From Brevundimonas sp. SORGH_AS_0993 (GTDB taxonomy: Bacteria; Pseudomonadota; Alphaproteobacteria; Caulobacterales; Caulobacteraceae), in assembly GCF_030818545.1 (NCBI RefSeq), contig NZ_JAUTAH010000001.1, positions 625,001-689,000 of the forward strand: DNA of 64,000 bases. Direction: 5' to 3'. The notes below the pieces were generated by a model. That model worked only from the letters and a program-made list of their open reading frames with translations, was not told the origin of the DNA and did not search any database. Position numbers and translations under genes: made by a program. This document shows, in pieces, positions 1 through 10,026 of this stretch. How positions within the stretch are numbered: the first letter of the stretch is position 1; the number at the start of each line of letters is the position of its first letter.

Positions 1-266
1 ATAAGGCCGCCGCCCCGAACGACGGAGGTCACATCCGTCTGGCGGCGATGACGCGCCTTGTGGCGGTGCGAACTTCCCTGCGGCGTTGTTTCCCTGCCAT
101 GAGCGTTTTCGGTGAGCAATCATGGAGCATCCTTCTGTTGAATGTCATGAGCACGAGACAGTTCGTCCCGCTCAGCCCGCAGAAAAATGTGCGGCGGCCT
201 AAGGAGACTCGTCTGCCGTTCGTCTAAGCTTTGACAGAGTTCGGCCGGAGCCGGACGGCGAGGCCG
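1..266. other. Upstream region of cassette A, no gene assigned
   Basis: This stretch lies between the window edge and the first sigma factor gene. A 59-codon + strand reading frame (49-228) is open, but its product is arginine-rich and resembles nothing I know. In particular it lacks the threonine-then-glycine processing pattern of lasso-peptide precursors. The cassette A promoter probably lies in the last 100 bases, but I could not identify convincing -35/-10 elements. Confidence 0.4.
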
Positions 267-839
267 ATGATGGATGATCACCGCCGCAAGATCGTGCGTT
301 GGGTGGGGACGGAGGTCATGCCCCATGAGCGTGGCGTCCGTCTTTGGCTTACGCGATCCGGCGTGCCCGAAGGCGATGTCGATGACTTGATTCAGGAAGC
401 CTACTGCCGCATGTCCGCGCTCGACAGCGTCGATCATATCGCCAGGCCGGACTCCTACTTCTTCCAGATCGCGCGCAATCTGTTGATCGAGCAGGTGAGG
501 CGATCCCGGATCATCCGTTTCGAGACCGCCGCCGCCCTCGAAAACCTGTCGGACGACGACCACGCTTCGCCGGAGCGGATCACCGCGGGCCGGCGCGAAC
601 TCGAACGGGTCCAGGGCTTGATCTCCGGCCTGCCGGAGCGATGTCGTCGGATCTTCGAGCTGAGGAAGATTCACGGTCTGTCACAAAAAGAAATCGCCGC
701 CCGTCTGGGCGTCACAGAGAGCGTGGTCGAGAACGACGGCGCGAAGGGCCTTCGATTGATCCTGAAGGGCCTGCGCCAAGCCGAGCATTCGCGCCAGGAC
801 AAGGACTATGCTGATGAGCAAGCGCGAAACAGCCGATGA
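267..839 (+). CDS. ECF RNA polymerase sigma factor, FecI type (cassette A)
   Basis: This is a small sigma-70 family factor of about 190 aa. A region 2 segment (the DDLIQEAYCRM part, then a DSYFFQIARNLLIEQ stretch) is followed by region 4 with a helix-turn-helix (RRIFELRKIHGLSQKEIAARLG). FecI-type factors direct polymerase to TonB-receptor promoters when released by a FecR partner. An in-frame TTG at 231 is possible. ATG 267 (or ATG 270) is preferred because a GAGG sequence precedes it and the protein then has family-typical length. The 3' end overlaps the FecR gene by 32 bases, which suggests translational coupling. Confidence 0.88.
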   Translation: MMDDHRRKIVRWVGTEVMPHERGVRLWLTRSGVPEGDVDDLIQEAYCRMSALDSVDHIARPDSYFFQIARNLLIEQVRRSRIIRFETAAALENLSDDDHASPERITAGRRELERVQGLISGLPERCRRIFELRKIHGLSQKEIAARLGVTESVVENDGAKGLRLILKGLRQAEHSRQDKDYADEQARNSR

Positions 840-1785
840 AATCGAGGCGGACGCCGCCCGTTGGGTGCTGCGTCTGGACGCCGACGGCGGCGCGGCGGAA
901 ACCCGCCAAGCCCTGGAGGATTGGCTGGATGGCGACGCCCGGCGGCGCGGCGCATTCCTGCAGGCGGAAGCCGCCTGGGCCTTGCTGGACCCCGTATGCA
1001 GCATCGGAGCCCTGGAGGATGCGGGAGCGTCTCCTGAACCCGAGGCCTCGCCGCTGCCGTCCCGCGGCATGCCGCGTCGTCGTCTGCTGGCGGGCGCCGG
1101 AGGCCTTCTGGCGGCCAGCCTGGGGGCAGGTTTCTTCTGGCTGGGGCGCGGCGACGACTATCACACCGCGCTCGGCGAGATCCGACGGGTGCCTCTGAAG
1201 GATGGATCCGTCGCCGCCATCAACACCGATAGCCGCATCAAGGTCGCGCTGGCTGATAGGGAGCGAGCGGTGTCCGTCGATCAAGGCGAGGCCTGGTTCC
1301 AGGTGGCCAAGGACGCTTCCCGGCCCTTCATCGTTTCCGCGGGACCGGCGCGGGTGAGGGCAGTCGGGACGGCCTTCTCCGTGCGGCGACATCCCGACGG
1401 CGCGGAGGTGCTCGTCACCGAAGGCGTGGTCGAGGCCTGGCGCGAGGGCGGGGCCGAGCCTCCGATGCGTCTGGTCGCGGGAGACCGGGCGGTGATCGCC
1501 GACGATGCGCCGCCCCAAAAAGCGTCGCCGGCGCCTTCGGAGGTCGATCGGCGTCTGGCCTGGCGCGCGGGTCGGATCGACCTGGAAGGCGAGGCGCTGG
1601 CGCAGGCCGCCGAAGAGTTCAACCGCTACAACAGTCGTCAGATCGTCGTGGCCCCGACCCTGGCTTCGGAACAGTTGTATGGCGTGTTTCGCACCGACGA
1701 TCCCGAAGGGTTCGCCCGAGCGGTGCAGGCCAGCCTCGGCGCCCGCATCGATCTGTCCGATGCGCAGACCATAAGGATCGGATGA
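808..1785 (+). CDS. FecR-family anti-sigma/sigma-regulator protein (cassette A)
   Basis: This is a 325-aa inner-membrane regulator that holds or activates the adjacent sigma factor and receives a signal from the outer-membrane receptor. Residues 8-60 match the cytoplasmic FecR N-terminal domain (DUF4880-like, with RWVLRLDADGG and WLDGDARRRGAF). An arginine cluster and one hydrophobic segment follow at about 90-113. The periplasmic FecR domain comes after, with the usual DGSVAAINTDSRI and VRAVGTAFSVR motifs at about 130-215. It starts inside the sigma factor gene and is followed 107 bases later by the receptor gene. The order is the canonical fecI-fecR-fecA arrangement. Confidence 0.88.
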   Translation: MLMSKRETADEIEADAARWVLRLDADGGAAETRQALEDWLDGDARRRGAFLQAEAAWALLDPVCSIGALEDAGASPEPEASPLPSRGMPRRRLLAGAGGLLAASLGAGFFWLGRGDDYHTALGEIRRVPLKDGSVAAINTDSRIKVALADRERAVSVDQGEAWFQVAKDASRPFIVSAGPARVRAVGTAFSVRRHPDGAEVLVTEGVVEAWREGGAEPPMRLVAGDRAVIADDAPPQKASPAPSEVDRRLAWRAGRIDLEGEALAQAAEEFNRYNSRQIVVAPTLASEQLYGVFRTDDPEGFARAVQASLGARIDLSDAQTIRIG

Positions 1786-1892
1786 GCGGCGGACGCAGGA
1801 ATTCCGCGCGCGGGTCGAAGGAAAGTCATTGGCCGCTCGTCTGGTGATCGGGGGGCCGCATGGCGCGGCCTGTGATGCAGACGGGGGATAGG

Positions 1893-4565
1893 ATGCACAC
1901 TTTCAGACATGCGCTTCTGGGCGCGGCGGCGATCAGCGCGACCTTGGCGGCGGCGCCCGCCTGGGCCCAGACCAAGAGCTTCGACGTGCCGGCTCAGCCG
2001 GCGGCCTCGGGCGTCGCCGCCCTTGCGCGCCAGGCCGATGTGCAGATCCTGATTTCGGCGACGGACGCGCGGGGGCGGTCGGTCAACGCCGTGCGCGGCG
2101 CCTATCCGGTTTCAGAGGCCATCGAACGTCTCTTGGCGGGCACGGGTCTGTCGGCCCGGCTGACGGGCCCCCAGACCTGGGTGGTCACGGCCGCGGGAAA
2201 CGCCCAAGTCGCTCCTGCAAGCACAACCCAGGTTGAGGAAGTCGTCGTCACGGGCACCCGGATCCGAGGCATGGCGCCCGAAAGTTCGCCGGTGCAGGTT
2301 TTTGATCGCGCCGATCTGGAAGCCTCAGGCGCGACCACGACCGAGCAATTCATCCGGCAACTGCCCCAGAATTTCGGGGGCGGATCGACGGAATTTTCCT
2401 CGGCGAGAGGGGTGCCGAATGACGTGAACTCCGCCAGCAACTTAGGCGATGGCACCGGCGCTAATCTGCGCGGCCTGGGATCCAGAGGTACGCTGACGCT
2501 GCTCGATGGACACCGGTTGGCGCCGTCGTCCTTCATCGGCGACTTCGTCGATCTGTCCATGATCCCAGCCTCCGCGATCCAGCGGGTCGAGGTTCTGACC
2601 GACGGCGCCTCCGCCCTGTACGGTGCGGACGCCGTGGCCGGAGTGATGAATTTCATGCTGCGGAAGGATTTCGACGGATCGGAGACGGCCGTCCGTTACG
2701 GCAACGATTCCCGCGGCGCCTATCCGGAGTATCGTTTCAGTCAGACCCTGGGTAAATCCTGGTCGAGCGGCAATGTCCTGGCCGCCTACGAACTCTACGA
2801 CCGCGATCATCTGGCCCTGGCGGATCGCCCATTCTTGCCGGGATTTCCCGCTGGCGGACTGACCAGGGAGCAGGCTCGGGAATGGCTGGATCTGACACCT
2901 TCGCAACATCGCCAGAGTGGTGTTATCGTCGCCAATCAATCCCTTACGCCGCGACTAAGGATCGGCTTCTCCGGCCTCTATTCCGATCGGAAAAGCGATC
3001 GGCAATATTATCAATCCAGCAATTCGACGGCCTACCGGCAAACCAACGCTGCAGACTCAAAAACGCTATCGACCAACCTCGGCCTGACCTATGATCTGAC
3101 TTCGTCCTGGAATGTGAAGTTCGACACGAGCTACAGCGCTGTCGATTATCGATCGGACTATAGGTATTTCACGACAGCTTCGCCCACTCCCATTCTCTAC
3201 GACATGTCTTCCAAGCTGCTATCCTTCGATATGCAGGCCTCAGGAGATCTTATCGGTGTGTTCGGTGGCATGGCGAAGGCCGCCATCGGGACGCATTTTA
3301 GAAGAGAGGATTTCTTCGCTCAGTCTGGGTCGTCTGGAAAAGCCCCTTCGATCTTTGCAGATGGCGCGCGCGAGGTATCGGCCATCTTCGGCGAATTGCT
3401 TATTCCTCTCGTCGGTCCCCAAAATGCACTTCCTGGCGTCAAGCGCCTGGACCTGAATATCGCCAGCCGACGCGAGGACTACTCGGACTTCGGCTCAAGC
3501 ACTAATGCCAAAGTCGGCGTTCTTTGGTCTCCGATAGACGGTGTAAAGCTGCGAGGATCCTACGGTACCTCCTTCGCCCCTCCTGCTCTTGGCCGTGCAT
3601 TCGACCAAGGGGCGGCCGCCTCGGTCAGTGGTTACGCCGGGATCATGCGCGCCTTGGGACAAACGCCGCTGCCCGCATTGGCTTCGGTGAATTCCCTGGC
3701 AATTGGAGGGACAGACCCCAATCTAAAGCCCGAAACCTCTTCCACTTTGACGATCGGGACCGATTACGAACGTAGGAGTGAAGCAAGTTTCTGGAAAACG
3801 AGCATCACCTATTATGCAATCGACTTCCGAAATCGCCTTGGACGGACGCCAATACCTGGAAATATTCATTACATTGCAGCCGCAAATCTGGCCTACACAA
3901 ACCCCGATCTATTTCCAACAGGCGTCTTCATATTCAACCCGACCACTGATCAAATCGCGTCGGCGATGAGCGCGGTCCACCAGCCGGTCAGTTACTACTT
4001 CGGGGCAAGTTCTCTATCAAACATAGGGATCGTCAACACCGCTTTGGTTGTCAGAAACCTGGCCTCGGTAGCGACAAGCGGGCTCGACATAAGTTCGAAA
4101 TATTCGAGAGAATTCGCGATCGGCGAGGTAACGGTCGGCTTGAACCTGAACTACATCCTGAAATTTGATCAGCAGGCCGCCTCGACGACCGCCAAGGTCA
4201 GCACGCTGAACACCCTCTACAATCCTGTGGACCTTCAGTTGCGAGGAAATCTTGGTTGGCGAAAGGGTGGTTTGAGCGCCAACCTCTTCGTCAATTACAT
4301 CGACGCCTATCGCGTCACTGACGCCGCTGATTCAGCAAAGATTGATTCCTGGACGACGGCGGACTTGTCCTTGTCCTACCGAATTCCCGACGCATCGCCC
4401 GTGTGGCTTAGGGGCGTGGCCGTCAATCTCTCTGTCACGAACGCCTTGAACGAAAAGCCTCCGGCCGTCCCCGCGGATGCGGGATACCGCCTTCCCGGCC
4501 TCGACCCGACGAATGCGACACCGTTGGGGCGGCTGTTCGCCGTCGAGCTTCGCAAAACCTTCTGA
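1893..4565 (+). CDS. TonB-dependent receptor with N-terminal STN signalling domain (cassette A)
   Basis: This is an outer-membrane active transporter and signal transducer of about 890 aa. A signal peptide ends near residue 25 (AWAQ). A secretin/TonB short N-terminal domain follows at about 30-85 and is the part expected to contact FecR. Then come the VEEVVVTGTRIRG TonB-box region, a plug domain (LNLRGLG-like LRGLGSRGTLTLLDGHRL, and DGASALYGADAVAGV), and a long beta-barrel ending in phenylalanine (ELRKTF). ATG 1893 is chosen over the upstream 1860 and 1875 because it begins the signal peptide directly after a GGGGGATAGG sequence. The 3' half is less GC-rich than its neighbours. The substrate is not shown by sequence; the adjacent peptidase suggests a peptide. 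Confidence 0.9.
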   Translation: MHTFRHALLGAAAISATLAAAPAWAQTKSFDVPAQPAASGVAALARQADVQILISATDARGRSVNAVRGAYPVSEAIERLLAGTGLSARLTGPQTWVVTAAGNAQVAPASTTQVEEVVVTGTRIRGMAPESSPVQVFDRADLEASGATTTEQFIRQLPQNFGGGSTEFSSARGVPNDVNSASNLGDGTGANLRGLGSRGTLTLLDGHRLAPSSFIGDFVDLSMIPASAIQRVEVLTDGASALYGADAVAGVMNFMLRKDFDGSETAVRYGNDSRGAYPEYRFSQTLGKSWSSGNVLAAYELYDRDHLALADRPFLPGFPAGGLTREQAREWLDLTPSQHRQSGVIVANQSLTPRLRIGFSGLYSDRKSDRQYYQSSNSTAYRQTNAADSKTLSTNLGLTYDLTSSWNVKFDTSYSAVDYRSDYRYFTTASPTPILYDMSSKLLSFDMQASGDLIGVFGGMAKAAIGTHFRREDFFAQSGSSGKAPSIFADGAREVSAIFGELLIPLVGPQNALPGVKRLDLNIASRREDYSDFGSSTNAKVGVLWSPIDGVKLRGSYGTSFAPPALGRAFDQGAAASVSGYAGIMRALGQTPLPALASVNSLAIGGTDPNLKPETSSTLTIGTDYERRSEASFWKTSITYYAIDFRNRLGRTPIPGNIHYIAAANLAYTNPDLFPTGVFIFNPTTDQIASAMSAVHQPVSYYFGASSLSNIGIVNTALVVRNLASVATSGLDISSKYSREFAIGEVTVGLNLNYILKFDQQAASTTAKVSTLNTLYNPVDLQLRGNLGWRKGGLSANLFVNYIDAYRVTDAADSAKIDSWTTADLSLSYRIPDASPVWLRGVAVNLSVTNALNEKPPAVPADAGYRLPGLDPTNATPLGRLFAVELRKTF

Positions 4566-4620
4566 GTTCCTCGGGGCGGTTTCGGCCGTCCCCAACCTCG
4601 GCCTCATCTAGGAAATCATC

Positions 4621-7248
4621 ATGTCCAGCCTCCTGCTGCGTCGTCTGGCGACGACGCTGTCCGTTCTGCTGCTCGTTCCTCCGGTCGCGACCGCGGAGAC
4701 GGCGGCATCTGCTCCAAGTGGGGCAGCATCGACCCGCCATCCTCTTTCCATCGACGACATGATGCACCTGGAGGGTCTGGGCGCGGCCGCCGTTGGTCCG
4801 TCAGGCCGTTGGCTGGTGTACGAACGGCTTCGTCCCTACGACCAGTCCGACGACTACAGTTTCCGCACTTATGCGTTTGCAAAGACCGGCCATCAACTCT
4901 GGCTCTATGACCTGAGAGATGGCGGTGCACCGCGTTTGCTGCCGGGGCTGGATCCGACTCCATACTCCTATATCCAGGAGTTCTCGGCCTCGGGTCGCTA
5001 TTTGGCGGTTATGCAGTACCGTCTCGGCGACTTGACTCTCGGCGCCTATGACATGGCCGAACACAGGTTCGTTCACTTCCCCCAGACGCCCGCCTTCAGC
5101 CGGGACGGAGCGCACAATCCGGTCTGGGCGTCGGATCGGGAGATGATCTTCGCCGCCTTACCGGAAGGACAACGGTCGGAGCTGACGAGCGTGCGGGCCG
5201 AAACGGGCCGGGTGCTGAGCCAGGCCTGGCGCGACGCCTGGCGCGGCGATGTCGTCACGGCCAACGAGGTTCGGGCGCCTGCGGCGGACGCCACCGACCA
5301 TATCGAAGCCGGACGCCTGATGCGGGCCGACGTTCAGAGCGGTCGCACCACGGTGATGGCAGAGGGGCTCTACGCCGACCTGCGTGTCTCGCCTGACCAT
5401 CGCTTCCTTGCTGCCTTGGCCATGTCCCAGCCAGGACCGACGGATCCAAACAGCCTGATGCTGGACGATCCGAGGCGCTATCGTCTGGAGGTGTTCGACA
5501 TCGCCTCAGGTGACAAACGGAATCTGGCGCCGGACCTCGAAGTCTTTCCCTACACCACGACGTGGTCGTCGGACGGACGACGCTTGGCCGTCTACGCCTG
5601 GCGCAAGGGGCAAAACCCGCGTGAGGGCTGGTTCGTCGTCATAGACGTAAAGAGCGGCGCTCAGACGACCTACAATCATACAGGGCTGGATTTGGTCTCC
5701 GAACGCGAACGCGGATGGTTGTCGAGGCCGGAAAGGGTCGCGTTCCTGGGTGATCGGTTGGCCGTCTTCGCTCGTCGGATTCCGGATGGGCAGGATCAAG
5801 CCCCACGGTTCACCCCGGCCGACTTCCCCGCCACCAATAACTTGAGAGCCGACTGGTATGCTCTGTCGGCAGACGGCACCTCGACCAATCTAACTACAGG
5901 GCTCCCGAATGTCTCGCGCGTGCCGCCCCACGCCGGTTTCGACACAATCACGGTCGTGGCCGATGACGGCGTCTATCGCCTGTTCAAGGACGGAACCCGA
6001 AAAAAGCTTAGCCCCGACCTGCCGGGCGTTTACCGCTTTGGCGTTTCCGGCACCTTCACCACCCACGACAGCGTCTTCCGCCCTGACTTCGGTGACGAAG
6101 CGGTCTTCAGCGTCAAGGACGGCGTCTCTGCGGCACAAATCGTTCTCGTCGATATGCGTCAGGGGCATGAAGGTCAGTTTCGCGTGATCGATGCCCCCTC
6201 GGCCGACGCCGTCCCTCTGGCCGGGTCCCTGGCGGCCAACGCGGTGGCGTTTCGAGCCGAAGAGGGGGCCGCGTCTGTTCTCTTTGCCACGAAAGCTGAC
6301 GCCGGCGCCGAACCCGTGAAAGAGATCGCGCGCATCAATACGGCTTTAAAAGATGTGTCGCTGGGAGACTGGCGCACGGTCTCCTATGCGGTAGAGGGCG
6401 CGGACGGAAATGCGACGACCATGACCGTCGAGAGCTGCGTCCTCATGCCGCCGGGCTTCAAGGCTGGCGACCCGCCGCCACCCCTTATCGTCGAAGTCTA
6501 TCCAGCGACGCGCCCACGGTGTGATGGCGGCGGTATAAAGATTCCGCCTTATACCGTGCTATGGTCGCCGTATCTTTGGGCTGGGCGGGGTTACGCCTAC
6601 GCAAAGCTCAGCACGCCGCGCGGACGTCTGAAAACCGAGGCCGGCCCCATCGACGGCATGCCCGCCTTGGTCGATGCGGGCGTGTCCGCCATCGTCGCCG
6701 AAGGCTTGGCCGATCCGAACCGACTGGCGCTCGTGGGTTACAGCCAAGGGGGCGTCTCATCCCTGTTCACCGCAGCCCACCTGCATCGGTTCAAAGCGAT
6801 CACTGCCATGAACAGTTGGGCGGATCTGTTTAGCCACTATTTCGGATCGAACGGCATATACTCTACGACCTATGGGAAATACTTCAATAATGCGTCCGCC
6901 TATGACGCTCCGGTGGGGGGTGACTTCTCCATGGGGCGGACAGCGTTCGACGACCCAATGGTCTATCTGAACAATAGCCCGGTCTTCCTGGCGCCCCGGA
7001 TCACAACCCCTGTCATGCTGATCCATTCCGACATGGACAGTTTCCCCATGTATCAGTTTGATGAAATGTACGGGGCTCTTCTGCGCGCCGGAAAGGACGC
7101 ACGGTATGTCCGATACTGGGGCGAGGGTCACGGCCCCTCGTCGCCCGCCAACATCCGCGACATGTGGGCGCGCTTCGACGCCTTCCTTGCAGAAACTGGC
7201 GTAGCGCCCACGGAGGCAGAGCGTCGCAGAACGCAAACTCTGCCCTGA
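4621..7248 (+). CDS. Secreted S9-family (prolyl oligopeptidase-type) peptidase (cassette A)
   Basis: This is an 875-aa serine peptidase with a signal peptide (about 1-25), a large beta-propeller-like N-terminal region and a C-terminal alpha/beta-hydrolase domain. The nucleophile motif GYSQGG places Ser708. A likely acid is Asp804 or Asp806 (IHSDMDSF) and the histidine is His837 (GEGHG). The gene lies 55 bases after the receptor in the same operon, which suggests it trims or opens the peptide the receptor imports. It has a standard S9 triad and diverges clearly from the AtxE2-like enzyme of cassette C. Calling it a lasso-peptide isopeptidase would therefore rest on context only. Confidence 0.85.
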   Translation: MSSLLLRRLATTLSVLLLVPPVATAETAASAPSGAASTRHPLSIDDMMHLEGLGAAAVGPSGRWLVYERLRPYDQSDDYSFRTYAFAKTGHQLWLYDLRDGGAPRLLPGLDPTPYSYIQEFSASGRYLAVMQYRLGDLTLGAYDMAEHRFVHFPQTPAFSRDGAHNPVWASDREMIFAALPEGQRSELTSVRAETGRVLSQAWRDAWRGDVVTANEVRAPAADATDHIEAGRLMRADVQSGRTTVMAEGLYADLRVSPDHRFLAALAMSQPGPTDPNSLMLDDPRRYRLEVFDIASGDKRNLAPDLEVFPYTTTWSSDGRRLAVYAWRKGQNPREGWFVVIDVKSGAQTTYNHTGLDLVSERERGWLSRPERVAFLGDRLAVFARRIPDGQDQAPRFTPADFPATNNLRADWYALSADGTSTNLTTGLPNVSRVPPHAGFDTITVVADDGVYRLFKDGTRKKLSPDLPGVYRFGVSGTFTTHDSVFRPDFGDEAVFSVKDGVSAAQIVLVDMRQGHEGQFRVIDAPSADAVPLAGSLAANAVAFRAEEGAASVLFATKADAGAEPVKEIARINTALKDVSLGDWRTVSYAVEGADGNATTMTVESCVLMPPGFKAGDPPPPLIVEVYPATRPRCDGGGIKIPPYTVLWSPYLWAGRGYAYAKLSTPRGRLKTEAGPIDGMPALVDAGVSAIVAEGLADPNRLALVGYSQGGVSSLFTAAHLHRFKAITAMNSWADLFSHYFGSNGIYSTTYGKYFNNASAYDAPVGGDFSMGRTAFDDPMVYLNNSPVFLAPRITTPVMLIHSDMDSFPMYQFDEMYGALLRAGKDARYVRYWGEGHGPSSPANIRDMWARFDAFLAETGVAPTEAERRRTQTLP

Positions 7249-7491
7249 GCTTGAAGGGTGGTCCATACCGATATCGGCGCGCGATGTGCGGAAAGGGGAG
7301 AATAGGATCGCGCTCGGGGGCCTGTCAGAAGACTGACGGAAACAGGGCTCGCCATGGTGCGGGCCCACGCCCATGACGAAGCGCGTGCCGAATTTTCCGA
7401 GGACGGCGTGGCAACGGCTGTAGGTTTCGCTTCCTCGTGCGTCATGTAGGATTCCTGTGCGGCTGGCGGCCGCCACCACTCGGGGATCATT

Positions 7492-7989
7492 ATGGGCGCG
7501 CCCGCCGGACATGACCTTTCGGAGATCAGTCGACGGCTTCGTCCGGGCCTGATGGCCTTTTTCCTGCGCCGCGTGCGCGACCATGCCGAGGCCGAGGATT
7601 TGACGCAGGAAGTGTTCGCGCGGCTGACGGCTTCGGAGATGGTGGGGACGAAGGATCCCGAAGCCTACATGTTTCGCGTCGCCGCCAACCTTTTGGCGGA
7701 CCGCGGGCGGCGGGCCAAGGTTCGGGCTACCTACAACCGGGGCTTGGCCGTCACGGAGGACATCGGCGTCGAGACGCTCGACCCCGAACGCTTCCTGGCC
7801 GGCAAGGAGGCGATCGACCGGATCGAGGCTGCTCTGAGCGACCTGCCCGAGCGGACGCGGGCCATCTTCCTGCTATTCAGGTTGGAGGGTGTCAGACGGC
7901 GCGAAATCGCCTGGCACCGTCGTAGGCGACACCGGCGCGGTTCACGAATACGCCGTAGGCCAGCTTGTCGGCAGTTTGAGCCGCCGTAG
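7492..7989 (+). pseudogene. Truncated FecI-type sigma factor gene (3' end lost at a breakpoint)
   Basis: The first about 139 codons read as an ECF sigma factor, with region 2 (EAEDLTQEVFARL), a linker, and the start of region 4 (LPERTRAIFLLFRLEGVRRREIA). The expected DNA-recognition helix is missing. From about 7911 the frame runs into arginine-rich nonsense translated from the antisense strand of the neighbouring receptor gene. The product should still contact core polymerase but could not recognise a -35 element normally. Its own FecR and receptor genes are absent, so the rest of a fourth cassette has been deleted. The ATG at 7492 follows a GGGGAT sequence. Confidence 0.8.
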
Positions 7990-9925
7990 GATTCCAGGTC
8001 ACGTAAGGCGCGTAGGTCGTGTCCGACAAGGCTCTGGATATGACCGGAATCGGAACAGCGATCCGATCAGCGTAATCGATGTCGAAATAGCTGAGGTCCA
8101 CCGTCAGACCGGGCAAGGCGGCGGGATGATAACCCACCGACGCCGTCCAGGTGCGCGCCCGCTCCGGCTCCAGAGGTTCCGCACTTCCGTTGCGGGACGC
8201 GAGAACCAGCGAGCCGCTGGCGCAGGTGGTGCAGCCCAGTTGAGCGGCCGTGTAGAGGTAGGTGTATTTGTCGAGATTCTGCTGAACGAGCGTACCCATC
8301 TTGAACGATCGTCCCCAGGTCGCCTTCAGTGTGAAGTCGGCGCTGGGGTCGTAAAGGACGCCCAGCCTGGGCGTCGTCACATCGCCATAGGTATCATAGT
8401 CCTCGAACCTTCCGGCTGCGGTAAAGGCCAGTCGCCGCAGGCCGGGTCGGCTGTTCTCAGCGCCGACGACGGGGAGGGAGAATTCGGCATAGGCGAAGCG
8501 GCTGCCTTGCCGCCCATGGATGGTGTCGGTGTTGAATTCGTCAGTCCGTTGTCCCCCGCCGACAGCGAGGCGCAGATTATACTGACCCAGTTTGAGCAAG
8601 GGGCCTTCCGCGCCCAGATCCCAGGTCCGGCTGTCGTTAAAGTACCTGCCGGTAACAGCCGTCCCTGCGACGCCGAGCACATAAGGCGTCTGTTCGTATC
8701 GGTAGTGATTTTCGCTCCAGGTCGCGCCCAGTGTGGCCAACCAATCCTGCGGCAGGGCCACGGACAGACTGGGGGCGATCAAGGTCGCCTCATCTTTGCG
8801 AGCCTCGCGGTAGTAGGGCGAACCGGTCGATGAACTCGTAAACACCGTCTTCAAATCGCGGTCGGTTTTGGCGGCGTCGAGCTTGAATTCGAATCCCATC
8901 GGCAGCGCCTGATGGAGGCTGATCAGGGCGCTTTGCGTTTCGCTTGGATTATAGATGAGATTTGGATCGTATTGCGATTGGGTGACATGGCGTTGATCGG
9001 CAAAAATGCCCGATCGATCAGAGTTATAGTATGTGGCCATCACGCCGCCAGAGCCCCAGGTCGTGCCGCCGGTTGCGCTGTAATCGTGACGCACTAGCCC
9101 GCCTTGGGTGGCTTCGCCGTAGAGGGCGTCGATGGTCAGGCCCTGGAAATCACGTTTCAGAACCACGTTCGCCACACCGCCGACGGCGTCCGAACCATAG
9201 ATGGCTGACGCACCGTCTGGCACGATATCCAGGCGTGCGACTGCGGCGATGGGAATGAAGCTGATGTCGATCGCTTGCCCGGTGCCGTTATAGGCCAAGC
9301 GGCGGCCATTCAGCAGGGTCAGGCTGGCGTCGGCGCCCAAACCCCGAAGGTTCAATGAGGAAGCGCCGGTATAGTCCGCGTTCAAGCCGCCGGCCAGCGC
9401 GCCGATGACGCCGGGGTTCTGCCCGCCTCGAAAGTTCTGAGGAATGCTGCGGATCACCTCGCCGAGGTCGGTAAAGCCCTCCTCGTTAAACTGTTTCTCG
9501 CTGATCGTAATCCGGGGAGAGGCGACTTCGCCGCCCCGAATCCGCGTCCCCGTGACCACGACTTCCTCAACCTGGGTTGCGCCGCCGGTGAGGGCGGCTT
9601 GGCCCTGGGGGCCGGCGGCCCTGCGCAGGACGATCACCGATCCGTTGTCTGAGGCGATCTCCAGCCCCGTCCCTTGCAGCAGTCGCGACAGGGCCTGGCG
9701 GGCGTCCATCGCCCCTTGCAGCGGGCGCGTCTTGACGCCGCGCAGTTGGTCGGTCGGCGCCGTGATCTGGACGCCGGCCTGGAGGCCGTACTGGCCGATC
9801 GCCGTCGCCGCATCCTGGGCCGGGATGTCGAAGGTGCGCTGCTGGGCCAGGGCCTGGGTGGCGAGGCCGAGCGCCATTATGGCCGCGCCGCATCCCAGCA
9901 GCGCCTTGCGCGTCGTGAAGGTCAT
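7892..9925 (-). pseudogene. Truncated TonB-dependent receptor (cassette B)
   Basis: This 677-codon frame has a signal peptide (ending ALAQQ), an STN domain, a VEEVVVTGTRIRG segment, a plug (SSLNLRGLGADASLTLLNGRRL, positions about 160-180) and most of a barrel. It is about 180-210 residues shorter than the receptors of cassettes A and C and lacks a C-terminal aromatic residue. Homology stops at about 7920, where the sequence continues as the antisense of a sigma factor gene. A barrel missing its last strands should not assemble. The start at 9925 begins the signal peptide; a longer upstream open frame is a shadow of FecR. No peptidase gene follows, unlike cassettes A and C. Confidence 0.82.
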
Positions 9926-10026
9926 GTGAGTTCCCCATAACGGTCCCCCCGTGGGCCGTTCATTGAGGAAGTCGAGCGACCTGGGGATTCCCGCCAACCG
10001 CCGGCGAAAAATCCGACCGGCCCTCA

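Noticed and set aside
49..228. 59-codon frame at the left edge considered as a lasso-peptide precursor
   Set aside because: It has no leader-threonine and glycine-first core pattern, no ring-forming Asp or Glu at positions 7-9, and is arginine-rich.
7283..7449. Short frames between the cassette A peptidase and the truncated sigma gene, considered as peptide precursors
   Set aside because: Both are about 30 codons long, with no ribosome site in the right place and no known precursor pattern.
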